The position numbers and the translations under genes were made by a program. From UBA6448 sp051893155 (GTDB lineage Bacteria > Bacillota_I > Bacilli_A > RF39 > UBA660), in contig JBJFGY010000002.1 of assembly GCA_051893155.1 (NCBI GenBank), forward strand, positions 1 to 19,372: a DNA stretch of 19,372 bases, given 5' to 3'. This document shows positions 8,577 through 15,427 of this stretch, one piece after another; positions within the stretch are counted from its first letter, which is position 1; each line of letters begins with the position of its first letter. The notes under the pieces are model-generated. The model saw only the letters and a program-made list of their open reading frames with translations, did not search any database and had not been told where the DNA came from.

Positions 8577-8600
8577 AAATTGTTACTTATGTAGTATAAT
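8572..8600 (+). promoter_or_regulatory. possible promoter for virD4
   Basis: TTTAAA (8572-8577) and TATAAT (8595-8600) are 17 bases apart. The -35 match is weak and overlaps the previous stop codon. The strong ribosome site AGGAGG (8614-8619) follows, 4 bases from the ATG at 8624. Confidence 0.4.
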
Positions 8601-8623
8601 AAAATAATTAAAAAGGAGGAAAA

Positions 8624-10807
8624 ATGAAATTTAAAGTAACTAAAAAAAATTTTATATTATTTTGTATTTATTGTATACTTCTTTTATATTTTTGTGCAAT
8701 AGCTGTGCTTAATTTTTCATCTTTTTCTCAAGAAGGAAAACCTTATGGACTTTTACCTTTTAAAGCTTTTACATCTGAATATATTGGATTTACAATTGGA
8801 CTTTTTATTGCTACCTTAATTTTAATTTTTGTTAGTGTTTCCTCTAAAATATTTAGCAAGGAAAAAGGAGATGGTTGGGGGTTATTTTTTACCGAAAAAA
8901 GTAGCGATGGCTATTCAAAATGGGCTAGTGATAAAGATATAAAAAATGATAAAAATATTGTTAAAATTAAAACAACTGATAGTAGCATTGAAGCCGCAGG
9001 AATTGCCCTTGTTAATAATGGTAAAGAAATGTGGGTTGATAATGGAGAATATCATAATCTAGTAATTGGTTCTACTGGTTCTGGTAAAACAGAATGCGTT
9101 GTTAAGCCACTTGTAAATTTGCTTTCAAAAAAAGGTGAAAGTATGGTAATTACAGATCCCAAAGGAGAGATTTATCAATATTGTGGTGATTATTTAAAAA
9201 AACAAGGATATAATATTGTTATTCTCAATTTCCGTGATCCTGAAAAAGGTAATTCTTGGAATCCACTTGCTTTACCTTATATGTACTATAAGCAAGGAAA
9301 TGCTGATAAAGCAACTGAACTTCTTGAAGATGTCTCTTTAAATATTTTATATGACAAATCTGAAGGTGGAGATTCAGCCTTTTGGCAAAAAAGTGCTGCT
9401 GATTATTTTTCTGGACTTGCTATGGGTTTATTTATGGATGCTAGTGAAAAAGAAGTTAATTTAAATAGTATTAACTTTATGTCAACAGTTGGTGAAGAAA
9501 GACGTGGAACAAAAACTTATATTCAAGAATATTTTAATTTAAAAGGTGAATCAACACCAGCTTATATTTTTGCTTCAAATACAATAAATGCACCTAGTGA
9601 TACTAAAGGTGGTATATTATCAACATTTAGGCAAAAAATTAGATTATTTTCAACAAAAGAAAATTTGAGTGAAATGCTTTCATATTCAGATTTTGATATG
9701 AGAGATATTGGCAACAAAAAAACAGCTGTTTTTATGATTATCCATGATGAGAAAAAAACATATCATGGATTAATGACAATTTTTATTAAGCAATGTTATG
9801 AAACATTAATTGATTGCGCACAAGCTAATGGTGGAAAACTTCTATATAGAACGAATTTTATATTGGATGAATTTGCAAATATGCCACCACTTAAAGACGT
9901 TGATTCAATGGTAACTGCTGCGCGAAGTAGGTCAATTCGCTTTACATTTATTATTCAAAATTTTGCTCAACTTAATGATGTTTATGGTGAAGAAGTTGCC
10001 CAAGTTATTAAAGGAAATTGCGGTAATTTAGTTTACTTAATATCAACTGAACTTAAAGCCCTTGAAGAAATTAGTAAAATGTGTGGAGAGGTTAAATCTA
10101 ATGAAAAAGATAAGACAGCATCCACTCCTCTTGTTACTGTATCAGATTTGCAAAAATTAAAATTATTTCAGGCAATTATAATTAGATGGCGAAAAAATCC
10201 ATTTAAAACTGATTTAGCTCCAGATTTTAAAATAGATTGGGGTATTGAACGTCATGATGCAATACTACCTTCAAGAGAAAAAAGACAAATTGAATTATTT
10301 GATATAAAAAAATATGTTTCTGAGAAGAAAAAGGAAGAGGCTATGAATAATCCAAATATGATGGGAATGGATTCACCATTTATGGGTAATGGATTTAATC
10401 CATTTATGCAATCAAACCCATTTATTAGCCAAGAAAGACCTAATCCAATTCCAAAAATGAATAATGAAATCACTTCAAAAGATATAGATGATATGGTTAA
10501 AGAAATAGAAAAAAAACTTCAAGCACTTGATGAAGAAGAAAAGAAGGAAAATTCTAAAAATGATAATGACATTCCAATTATTACCCCAATTAAAGAAAAA
10601 GAATCTAATTTAGATATTGATGAAATAATTAAAAATCTTGAAGAAAAACAATCCAATGAAAAGTCTGATGATCCAAATGACTTAACTCAAGAAATAAAAA
10701 TGGATGATGCCATAAACACCAAATTAAATATTGATAAAGATAGTAAGATTATTAATGATGGTATTTCACAGGATGATGAATATTTTGATGATTTTTTTGA
10801 TGAATAG
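8624..10807 (+). CDS. virD4: VirD4/TraG-family T4SS coupling ATPase
   Basis: A 727-aa coupling protein, which recruits substrates to the channel. Two membrane helices lie at about 10-30 and 53-74. The ATPase domain carries Walker A GSTGSGKT (149-156), a conserved VITDPKGE (175-182), and Walker B NFILDEFANM (411-420, Asp415-Glu416). TAARSRSIRFTFIIQNFAQL (431-450) has the usual VirD4/TraG look. Residues from about 560 form an extra tail: a Met/Asn/Pro-rich linker (about 576-620), then a highly acidic Lys/Glu/Asp-rich segment ending in DDEYFDDFFDE. It is the last gene of the T4SS block; a terminator begins 24 bases after the stop. The ATPase core is typical, while the tail is long and of unknown role, possibly binding substrate or chaperone. 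Confidence 0.88.
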   Translation: MKFKVTKKNFILFCIYCILLLYFCAIAVLNFSSFSQEGKPYGLLPFKAFTSEYIGFTIGLFIATLILIFVSVSSKIFSKEKGDGWGLFFTEKSSDGYSKWASDKDIKNDKNIVKIKTTDSSIEAAGIALVNNGKEMWVDNGEYHNLVIGSTGSGKTECVVKPLVNLLSKKGESMVITDPKGEIYQYCGDYLKKQGYNIVILNFRDPEKGNSWNPLALPYMYYKQGNADKATELLEDVSLNILYDKSEGGDSAFWQKSAADYFSGLAMGLFMDASEKEVNLNSINFMSTVGEERRGTKTYIQEYFNLKGESTPAYIFASNTINAPSDTKGGILSTFRQKIRLFSTKENLSEMLSYSDFDMRDIGNKKTAVFMIIHDEKKTYHGLMTIFIKQCYETLIDCAQANGGKLLYRTNFILDEFANMPPLKDVDSMVTAARSRSIRFTFIIQNFAQLNDVYGEEVAQVIKGNCGNLVYLISTELKALEEISKMCGEVKSNEKDKTASTPLVTVSDLQKLKLFQAIIIRWRKNPFKTDLAPDFKIDWGIERHDAILPSREKRQIELFDIKKYVSEKKKEEAMNNPNMMGMDSPFMGNGFNPFMQSNPFISQERPNPIPKMNNEITSKDIDDMVKEIEKKLQALDEEEKKENSKNDNDIPIITPIKEKESNLDIDEIIKNLEEKQSNEKSDDPNDLTQEIKMDDAINTKLNIDKDSKIINDGISQDDEYFDDFFDE

Positions 10808-10831
10808 GCAATATTCATATAAAATAATTAT

Positions 10832-10862
10832 AAAATCTCATATATTATTATGAGGTTTTTTT
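10832..10862 (+). terminator. terminator after virD4, overlapping the next ribosome site
   Basis: An 11-bp stem (10832-10842 with 10849-10859, one T-G wobble) with a TATTAT loop ends in seven T residues. The 3' arm contains GAGG (10852-10855), spaced 7 bases from the rhodanese ATG at 10863, so the same bases serve as terminator arm and Shine-Dalgarno sequence. Confidence 0.7.
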
Positions 10863-11120
10863 ATGAAGGTAATTGATTATAAAGATTATGATTCGTCACT
10901 AGGAATACTTATTGATGTACAGCATCCATTAGATTATAAAGAAAAACATGATCCGAGAAGTATAAATATTTATGCTGATAAGTTAATTTTAAATCACAAG
11001 TTATATTTAGAAAAAAATAAACCATATTATATAATGTGTAAGAAGGGTAATTTAAGTAAAAAAGTAGTTCAAATACTTTCATTTTATGGTTATAATGTTA
11101 TTCTTGTAAAAAATTTTTAA
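10863..11120 (+). CDS. single-domain rhodanese-like sulfurtransferase
   Basis: An 85-aa cytoplasmic protein that fits a minimal rhodanese domain, which carries sulfane sulfur as a cysteine persulfide. Visible features are an ILIDVQHPLDY motif (15-25; families usually have D-V-R, here D-V-Q), a HDPRSINI segment matching the G-A-x-N-I region, and the active-site loop beginning at Cys59 (CKKGNLSKK). The end, LSFYGYNVILVKNF, matches the last helix and strand of the fold. It is slightly shorter than typical stand-alone rhodaneses of about 100 aa. The start follows GAGG at 7-base spacing inside the preceding hairpin. It is not an obvious T4SS component, and the next gene has its own promoter. The substrate is unknown. 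Confidence 0.75.
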   Translation: MKVIDYKDYDSSLGILIDVQHPLDYKEKHDPRSINIYADKLILNHKLYLEKNKPYYIMCKKGNLSKKVVQILSFYGYNVILVKNF

Positions 11121-11131
11121 ATTGATATAAT
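11104..11131 (+). promoter_or_regulatory. extended -10 promoter for the DedA-like gene
   Basis: TTGTAA (11104-11109), a 16-base spacer and TATAAT (11126-11131) with TG at 11123-11124. The -35 box lies inside the end of the rhodanese gene. A ribosome site AGGAG (11143-11147) follows before ATG 11152. Confidence 0.6.
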
Positions 11132-11151
11132 TTATTATATATAGGAGTAGT

Positions 11152-11724
11152 ATGGTTAGTAAAATATCTGTGGCATTACAAAATTTACTATTGTCAATGG
11201 GAGTATATGCTCCTATTTTTTCGTGTTTATTAATTGTTTTAGAATCAATCGTTCCAATATTACCTTTATGCATTTTTATTACAATTAATTTTATTTATTT
11301 TGGAAAATTATATGGTTTTTTAATATCATGGATTTTTACTTGTATTGGATGTATTATTTCTTATTTCATTTCTAAAAAAGGAACGAGAATTTTTCATATA
11401 AAAAATAAAAAAACATTAAATCTATTAAATAAAACAATAAAAAGAATAAGTAAATTAAAATTAGAAACTTTAACATTAATTATTGCACTTCCATTTACCC
11501 CTGCGTTTTTGATTAATATAGCTGCAGGTCTTTCTAAAATGAATTTTAAAAAATTTTTAATAAGTATTTTAATTGGAAAAATTTTTATGGTTTATTTCTG
11601 GGGTTTTATTGGTACAGGATTAATTGATAGTATACAAAACCCAAATATTTTAATTAAAATATCAATTATTCTTATAACTTCATATTTAATTAGTTATATT
11701 ATAAAGAAAATTATAAAATTATAA
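11152..11724 (+). CDS. DedA/TVP38 (VTT domain) family membrane protein
   Basis: A 190-aa membrane protein of the VTT superfamily; some members act as lipid flippases or scramblases. The pattern E-S-I-V-P-I-L-P (31-38) matches the conserved acidic-proline re-entrant loop of the family. LPFTPAFLINIAAGLSKM (113-130) matches the second re-entrant motif with a conserved Asn and Gly. Hydrophobic helices follow at about 135-155 and 165-185. The length is near the family norm of about 200 aa. It has its own promoter and a close ribosome site. Which lipid it handles cannot be told from sequence. It converges with the gene on the other strand, with about 45 bases between their ends. Confidence 0.75.
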   Translation: MVSKISVALQNLLLSMGVYAPIFSCLLIVLESIVPILPLCIFITINFIYFGKLYGFLISWIFTCIGCIISYFISKKGTRIFHIKNKKTLNLLNKTIKRISKLKLETLTLIIALPFTPAFLINIAAGLSKMNFKKFLISILIGKIFMVYFWGFIGTGLIDSIQNPNILIKISIILITSYLISYIIKKIIKL

Positions 11725-11769
11725 TATTTTAATAGTTTATTACATTGGAATTTTAATATAATATTTAAT

Positions 11770-12138
11770 TCATATTGCTGGTGATCCAATAAAATTGCTT
11801 TGATTAGTTTGAAAATATATTAAACATATTACTCCTGCAATTAAAAAACTACTTCCCAATACTTTAATAAAATAAAGTTTTTTATCTTCAAAAGATGCTT
11901 TTTTATAAAATTTATAATTTCTTAAAAAAAAATATAAATATATAAAAAAAGTAATGATCAGTGTTATTTCAAATATATAATTTGATTTTTTTTCAAAAGT
12001 ATTTTTTTTAGTTATTAAATATTCTTTGCTATTATAATCACCATAAATATTTAAAATACTTAAAATTGCAAATATTATCCAAATAAAATCTTCAAAATTA
12101 AGTCTTTTTAATTCATTAATAACTTCAGAATTATTCAT
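11770..12138 (-). CDS. small membrane protein of unknown function
   Basis: I cannot name the family. The 122-aa protein has three hydrophobic segments at about 17-33, 53-71 and 90-108, separated by charged loops rich in Lys and Tyr, and ends in a soluble FIGSPAI tail. The start at 12138 has no Shine-Dalgarno sequence. Instead, a TATAAT lies on the minus strand at 12149-12144, which would put the transcription start at about the ATG, suggesting a leaderless mRNA. The start codon is also inside a perfect 24-base palindrome. The regular pattern of charged loops and the conserved-looking opening (LNFEDFIWIIFAILSILNIYG) make it a believable gene. Confidence 0.6.
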   Translation of the reverse strand: MNNSEVINELKRLNFEDFIWIIFAILSILNIYGDYNSKEYLITKKNTFEKKSNYIFEITLIITFFIYLYFFLRNYKFYKKASFEDKKLYFIKVLGSSFLIAGVICLIYFQTNQSNFIGSPAI

Positions 12139-12160
12139 AATTAATTATATAATTAATTAT
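12137..12160. repeat. perfect 24-base AT palindrome over a start codon
   Basis: ATAATTAATTAT occurs twice in tandem, and each copy is joined so that the 24-base unit equals its own reverse complement. It covers the minus-strand start codon at 12138 and the -10-like TATAAT. It could be a repressor site. It is all A/T, so chance is more likely than for a mixed sequence. Confidence 0.5.
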
Positions 12161-12442
12161 ATGAAAAAATGTAAAACATAAAAAAATTTAATTATTTCAA
12201 TTAATTTTTAACTATATTTCTATATTTTTGTTTTAATTTGTGCTGGATAACTTTCATTTATATCCCAGCATAGTTAATTTTGACTTTATTTTCAATCTTA
12301 CATGTTTCACTTTTCAACAATTTGATATAAAAAATATCAATATTTAAATATATCTTATCACAAAAAATATAAATATAAACTAATTTAAATAAAAAAGTAA
12401 AAAAATATGTTAAAATAGTAATTAAGTGAGGTATCATTTAAA
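12161..12442. other. intergenic region with two inverted repeats
   Basis: There is no gene in this stretch. It holds a hairpin at 12241-12270 (TGCTGG pairs with CCAGCA, extended by ATA/TAT with one bulge, 11-base loop) and a perfect inverted repeat at 12322-12340 (TTGATAT, five A, ATATCAA). Neither is followed by a convincing T tract, so they may be operators, mRNA leader structures or part of a small RNA. The region lies between two divergent genes. Confidence 0.45.
12408..12416 (+). promoter_or_regulatory. extended -10 promoter for the HopA1-like gene
   Basis: TG (12408-12409), one base, then TAAAAT (12411-12416) form an extended -10 box; no good -35 is visible. Transcription would start near 12423, close before the ribosome site GTGAGG (12426-12431) and ATG 12443. 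Confidence 0.45.
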
Positions 12443-13534
12443 ATGAATATAATAAATCCAAAATCAGGTAATTTAGAAACCATTATTCAATCTATTGATG
12501 ATTCAATAATTATGGAATTAGTTCACTTAGCATTACAATGTAAAAAAGATACAGAAAGATATAATTTAAGAGATAAAATTTATAATTCTAAATATAGAGC
12601 TAATAATCTAGAAGGAAAAGAATTAGCGTTAGAAAGTTTTTTGCAACAAATGGAAAATGCTAATATTAGAACTGAAAATCAAAATAAGGAATATAAATGG
12701 GTAAAAATAAATACTAATAATATGGGGGATATAAGTTATAGATTTTATATTGCTCCTAATCCAGAAAATATGCATGAAATTGTAAAAAAATTAGTTGATA
12801 CATTTAGTATTCAAAACGTTCCAGTTAGATTTAAATATCAATTAACTAGTGGGATGGAACAATGTGATAGAATAATTATATATAGTGATTTTAATAACAT
12901 AAAGTTAGTTGAACAATCGATAAAATCTGTTTATCAATCTTCACCACAACTATTTAAGGGTTGTGAAAGGTCTATTGCTTGGTTATATAATTCCGAAGTT
13001 CCTGGTGTGTATTTCGCACCAGAAACTCCAGGTGATGCATATAGCAATAGATTAACAGATGTTATTTTAGAAGCAAAAGAAACTTTTAATTTTCTTTATG
13101 GAATTACCAATTCAAATAGAAATATTACATTATCAGGAAAAGATGTAGATCAGGCTATTGATTATATGAAAATGTTGATTGGTTCAATAATGTTGAGAAA
13201 AGGAGTTTTATTATCAAAAGATGGCAAATGCATTACTATAAAAGATAAAAAAGTCAAAGTTAATTATAATTATGATACCGGAATATTAGAACACTCTAAT
13301 ACTGATTCAAGGGGATTCTATTCAGTTAAATTTTATCCAACTCTAGAAGGAAGAAAAGCTCTTTTAGAAAATTTTTATAGTGTTTCAAAAATACAACAAC
13401 AAATAGGATTGGAGGTAAAGTATCTTACTCTAGAACAAAGAAGAGAAGAAATTGATAGAGTACTTTATCCACATAAATATAATAATTTCCCTCCGACAAC
13501 TAATGTAGAACAAAATGGTAGAAGAATAAAATAA
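12443..13534 (+). CDS. protein with HopA1-effector-like domain (tentative)
   Basis: A 363-aa soluble protein without signal peptide or membrane helix. Its middle (about 95-215) resembles the HopA1 family, known from Pseudomonas type III effectors and from some lanthipeptide clusters. A YRFYIAPNPENM segment is followed by an alpha-helix and NVPVRFKY. Then come DRIIIYSDFNNI, a helix with SVYQ and LF, and GVYFAPETPGDAYSNRL. These elements occur in the family order (R-Y-x-N-P, I-P-x-x-F-K, R-x-D-x-x-x-L-Y, then a G-x-x-x-A-x-x-P near the end). The N-terminal 90 residues are helical and the C-terminal 150 are mixed with a basic end. Biochemical role is not established here. It follows its own promoter and precedes a terminator, so it is a single-gene unit. 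Assignment is from memory of motifs and could be wrong. Confidence 0.5.
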   Translation: MNIINPKSGNLETIIQSIDDSIIMELVHLALQCKKDTERYNLRDKIYNSKYRANNLEGKELALESFLQQMENANIRTENQNKEYKWVKINTNNMGDISYRFYIAPNPENMHEIVKKLVDTFSIQNVPVRFKYQLTSGMEQCDRIIIYSDFNNIKLVEQSIKSVYQSSPQLFKGCERSIAWLYNSEVPGVYFAPETPGDAYSNRLTDVILEAKETFNFLYGITNSNRNITLSGKDVDQAIDYMKMLIGSIMLRKGVLLSKDGKCITIKDKKVKVNYNYDTGILEHSNTDSRGFYSVKFYPTLEGRKALLENFYSVSKIQQQIGLEVKYLTLEQRREEIDRVLYPHKYNNFPPTTNVEQNGRRIK

Positions 13535-13540
13535 TAATTA

Positions 13541-13568
13541 AAAAAATCAATCTTTAGATTAATTTTTT
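13541..13568 (+). terminator. terminator after the HopA1-like gene
   Basis: AAAAAATCAATC (13541-13552) pairs with GATTAATTTTTT (13557-13568) except for one C-A mismatch, around a TTTA loop. The 3' arm supplies the T tract. Confidence 0.6.
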
Positions 13569-13621
13569 ATATATCAATGTCCTAATAGTTCGAATAGACT
13601 TGTCAATGGAGCGATAGATAA

Positions 13622-13926
13622 GATAAATTAAAACTATCATTATATAAAGTTAATACAACTAACTTCTATAGATATTATCATAATCTATTAAAAAATGTAA
13701 ATACAAACACAAGATTTTATTTTAGATGATGATCTTAAAGATTTGGCAACTCAAATACTGAATAAATTTCCATTGTGTGGAATAACTCAAGAGCAATTTT
13801 AATGAATGTTATTAACAAAAATGTTAATCTTACAGCAGTAGAACAAAAGATATAAATCAACATGATGGACCTGCACCATTAGATACATCAACAGAAATCG
13901 GAAATTCAAATGAAAACTTGATATAA
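13622..13926 (+). pseudogene. frameshifted remnant upstream of the coiled-coil ORF
   Basis: No intact gene is present, but protein-like segments continue from frame to frame. One frame is open at 13622-13729 (contains NFYRYYHNLLKN). The next, at 13701-13802, reads QDFILDDDLKDLATQILNK and GITQEQF. The next, 13802-13855, reads NVINKNVNLTAVEQKI, and the next, 13855-13926, reads NQHDGPAPLDTSTEIG and ends at TAA 13924. Each of the last two joins would be repaired by one added base. The last frame is the same as that of the ORF at 13936-14304. I read this as one gene broken by frameshifts and a stop. No family is recognised. Confidence 0.5.
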
Positions 13927-13935
13927 TTAATTGAT

Positions 13936-14304
13936 TTGGGAAGTTATTTTTCAGTTTTACAAGGTATTTCAAATAATTATATTAATAAATATAGAACATT
14001 TATAAACGAAGGATTTAGAGTCATTTTTAGTAGATGGCAAGTTGCTGCTGAAAATGCAAAAAATAATGAAGAACGTAAAGCTTCATTTGAAGAATTAAAA
14101 GAAATATATAAGAATTTTAAAGATTATTTACAATCAGAACAAGATACAATAAATATGCTTGAAACTACAATATCAGAAATGACAAAATATTTTATGGCTA
14201 TTCAAGTTAGAGAACAAAACAAGCAACAAGTTTCAACTATACCTGATGTTATTAGATATAATTCAAGTAGTAGCGATTTAAATCGTTCTTCAAGAAGAAT
14301 GTAA
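13936..14304 (+). CDS. coiled-coil ORF, probably the C-terminal part of a broken gene
   Basis: A 122-aa open frame of unknown family, charged and helical. A likely coiled coil spans about 35-95 (AENAKNNEERKASFEELKEIYKN region), and a Ser/Arg-rich end reads SSSSDLNRSSRRM. The only early start is TTG 13936, without a Shine-Dalgarno sequence, and the first in-frame ATG is deep inside the helix. Upstream, the same frame stays protein-like across a single TAA at 13924, so the ORF is better seen as the 3' end of the broken gene above than as an independent gene. An extended -10 (TG at 13919-13920, TATAAT at 13922-13927) would start transcription close to the TTG, so leaderless expression cannot be excluded. 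The minus-strand transposase remnant converges on its end. Confidence 0.4.
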   Translation: MGSYFSVLQGISNNYINKYRTFINEGFRVIFSRWQVAAENAKNNEERKASFEELKEIYKNFKDYLQSEQDTINMLETTISEMTKYFMAIQVREQNKQQVSTIPDVIRYNSSSSDLNRSSRRM

Positions 14305-14391
14305 TATAAATCTTTTTTTATCGTAAAATTCTTCAGCATATTCATCCATCTCATAGTTAATATGTTTGGTTGTTTTTTCAATTTCTTTTTA

Positions 14392-14691
14392 TTAAACAGA
14401 TTGTATAATATTTTCGGAGATTGACTGATCTAATGTATTTATTGGTTTCTTTGATCTATTACCATGTATAAATCCAGATTTACCTTTCTCCTTATATTTG
14501 ATAATAAGACGATTAATTTGTCTTTTTGATAAACCGAGCTTTTTACTAGCTCTATTTTTATTACCATTATGGTCAAGTAGTTCTTTAATAACTTCATATT
14601 TTTCTTGCTCATTCATTCTTAATTCTACCTTTCTCATATCCCACCCCGGTGGGATATTATATAAATTTGAGACATTTTCGCAAGTTAACAA
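14392..14691 (-). pseudogene. truncated IS transposase, N-terminal helix-turn-helix part only
   Basis: Only 99 codons remain. The segment MNEQEKYEVIKELLDHNGNK, then RASKKLGLSKRQINRLIIKY and EKGKSGFIHGNRSKKP, is the N-terminal DNA-binding helix-turn-helix of an IS transposase of the type often labelled ISNCY/IS1202-like in low-GC Firmicutes. Intact members are about 400 aa or more with a DDE catalytic domain, which is absent. The natural start is probably the Met at 14637 or 14616 rather than 14691. Two stops (TAA TAA, 14394-14389) end the frame. Beyond them the same frame stays open to 14293 with a protein-like segment (contains INYEMDEYAEEFYDKKRF), whose origin is unclear. Confidence 0.65.
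14636..14657. repeat. GC-rich hairpin at the transposase start
   Basis: ATATCCCACC (14636-14645) and GGTGGGATAT (14648-14657) form a perfect 10-bp inverted repeat with a 2-base loop. It overlaps the minus-strand ATG at 14637. In RNA the stem would hide the GGTGGG ribosome-binding sequence, as in IS elements that block translation from read-through transcripts. Confidence 0.65.
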
Positions 14692-14713
14692 TTAAGACAT
14701 TATCACAAATTAA
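14669..14713. repeat. two imperfect direct repeats at an IS end
   Basis: GAGACATTTTCGCAAGTTAA (14669-14688) and AAGACATTATCACAAATTAA (14694-14713) match at 16 of 20 positions with a 25-base period. They lie outside the transposase remnant, where terminal transposase-binding repeats would be, and probably mark the surviving end of the element near 14713. Confidence 0.55.
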
Positions 14714-14766
14714 TCATATAATTTTTAATTAATTTTTTTCAAGTTATTCCAAAAAACAATATTTTA

Positions 14767-14775
14767 TGATATAAT
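14767..14775 (+). promoter_or_regulatory. extended -10 promoter for the lemA operon
   Basis: TG (14767-14768), one base, then TATAAT (14770-14775); no strong -35 is visible. The leader to ATG 14871 is about 90 bases and can form a weak AATAAAT/ATTTATT stem. There is no other obvious promoter before lemA. Confidence 0.55.
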
Positions 14776-14870
14776 TTTTTTGTAATATAGGTAGGTTATA
14801 AATGTTAAAATAAATAAAGAGGATTTATAATTTATTTGTTTAAATGAAATTAAAAAGGAAGGTGTAAAAA

Positions 14871-15419
14871 ATGACTATACGTATTATAGGTGCTATTATA
14901 GTTTTATTAGTTATATATTTATTAGTTTGCTATAATCGTTTTGTTAAATTAAATAATCAAGTAAAGGAAGCTTTTTCAACGATGGATGTTTATTTAAAAA
15001 AAAGATGGGATTTAATTCCAAATATTGTTGAAACAGTAAAAGGATATGCTAAATACGAAAAGGAAACTTTAGATGAAATTGTTAATTTAAGAAATGGTTC
15101 ATATGAAAAAATGAATAATTCTGCAAAAGTTGATATAAATAATAAAATATCCCAAGGATTAGGTAGATTAATGGCTATTGTAGAAAGTTATCCTGAATTA
15201 AAAGCAAATGAGAATTTTATAGATTTAAGTAATCAATTATCAAAAGTTGAAGATGATATCGCTAATGCTAGAAAATATTACAATGGTGCTGTTAGAGTAT
15301 ATAATAATAAAGTTGAAATGTTCCCTAGCAATATTTTTGCTGGATTATTTGGCTTTAAGTCAAAAGCAATGTTTGAAGCTAATGATGATGAACGTGAAAA
15401 TGTAAAAGTTAAATTGTAG
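14871..15419 (+). CDS. lemA: LemA family membrane protein
   Basis: A 182-aa protein with the LemA plan: one N-terminal membrane helix (about 4-22) and then a cytosolic or extracytoplasmic all-helical bundle. Diagnostic stretches are YNRFVKLNNQVKEAFSTMDV (21-40), KKRWDLIPNIVETVKGYAKYE (43-63, of which RWDLIPNIVETVKGY is the core), and the C-terminal ARKYYNGAVRVYNNKVEMFP followed by SNIFAGLFGF. Length is normal for the family. The molecular function of LemA is not settled. In many bacteria it is next to membrane proteins with DUF2207 or TPM domains, as here: the DUF2207 gene begins 9 bases after its stop. A good ribosome site (AGGAAGGTG, 14856-14864) precedes the ATG. Confidence 0.9.
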   Translation: MTIRIIGAIIVLLVIYLLVCYNRFVKLNNQVKEAFSTMDVYLKKRWDLIPNIVETVKGYAKYEKETLDEIVNLRNGSYEKMNNSAKVDINNKISQGLGRLMAIVESYPELKANENFIDLSNQLSKVEDDIANARKYYNGAVRVYNNKVEMFPSNIFAGLFGFKSKAMFEANDDERENVKVKL

Positions 15420-15427
15420 GTTAAAAT

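Noticed and set aside
14498..14695. + strand 65-codon frame opposite the transposase remnant
   Set aside because: The minus strand encodes a recognisable helix-turn-helix with conserved motifs; the + frame is its shadow.
14815..14838. Possible leader riboswitch before lemA
   Set aside because: Only a weak 7-bp AT stem is present in a 90-base leader, with no conserved aptamer motif that I recognise.
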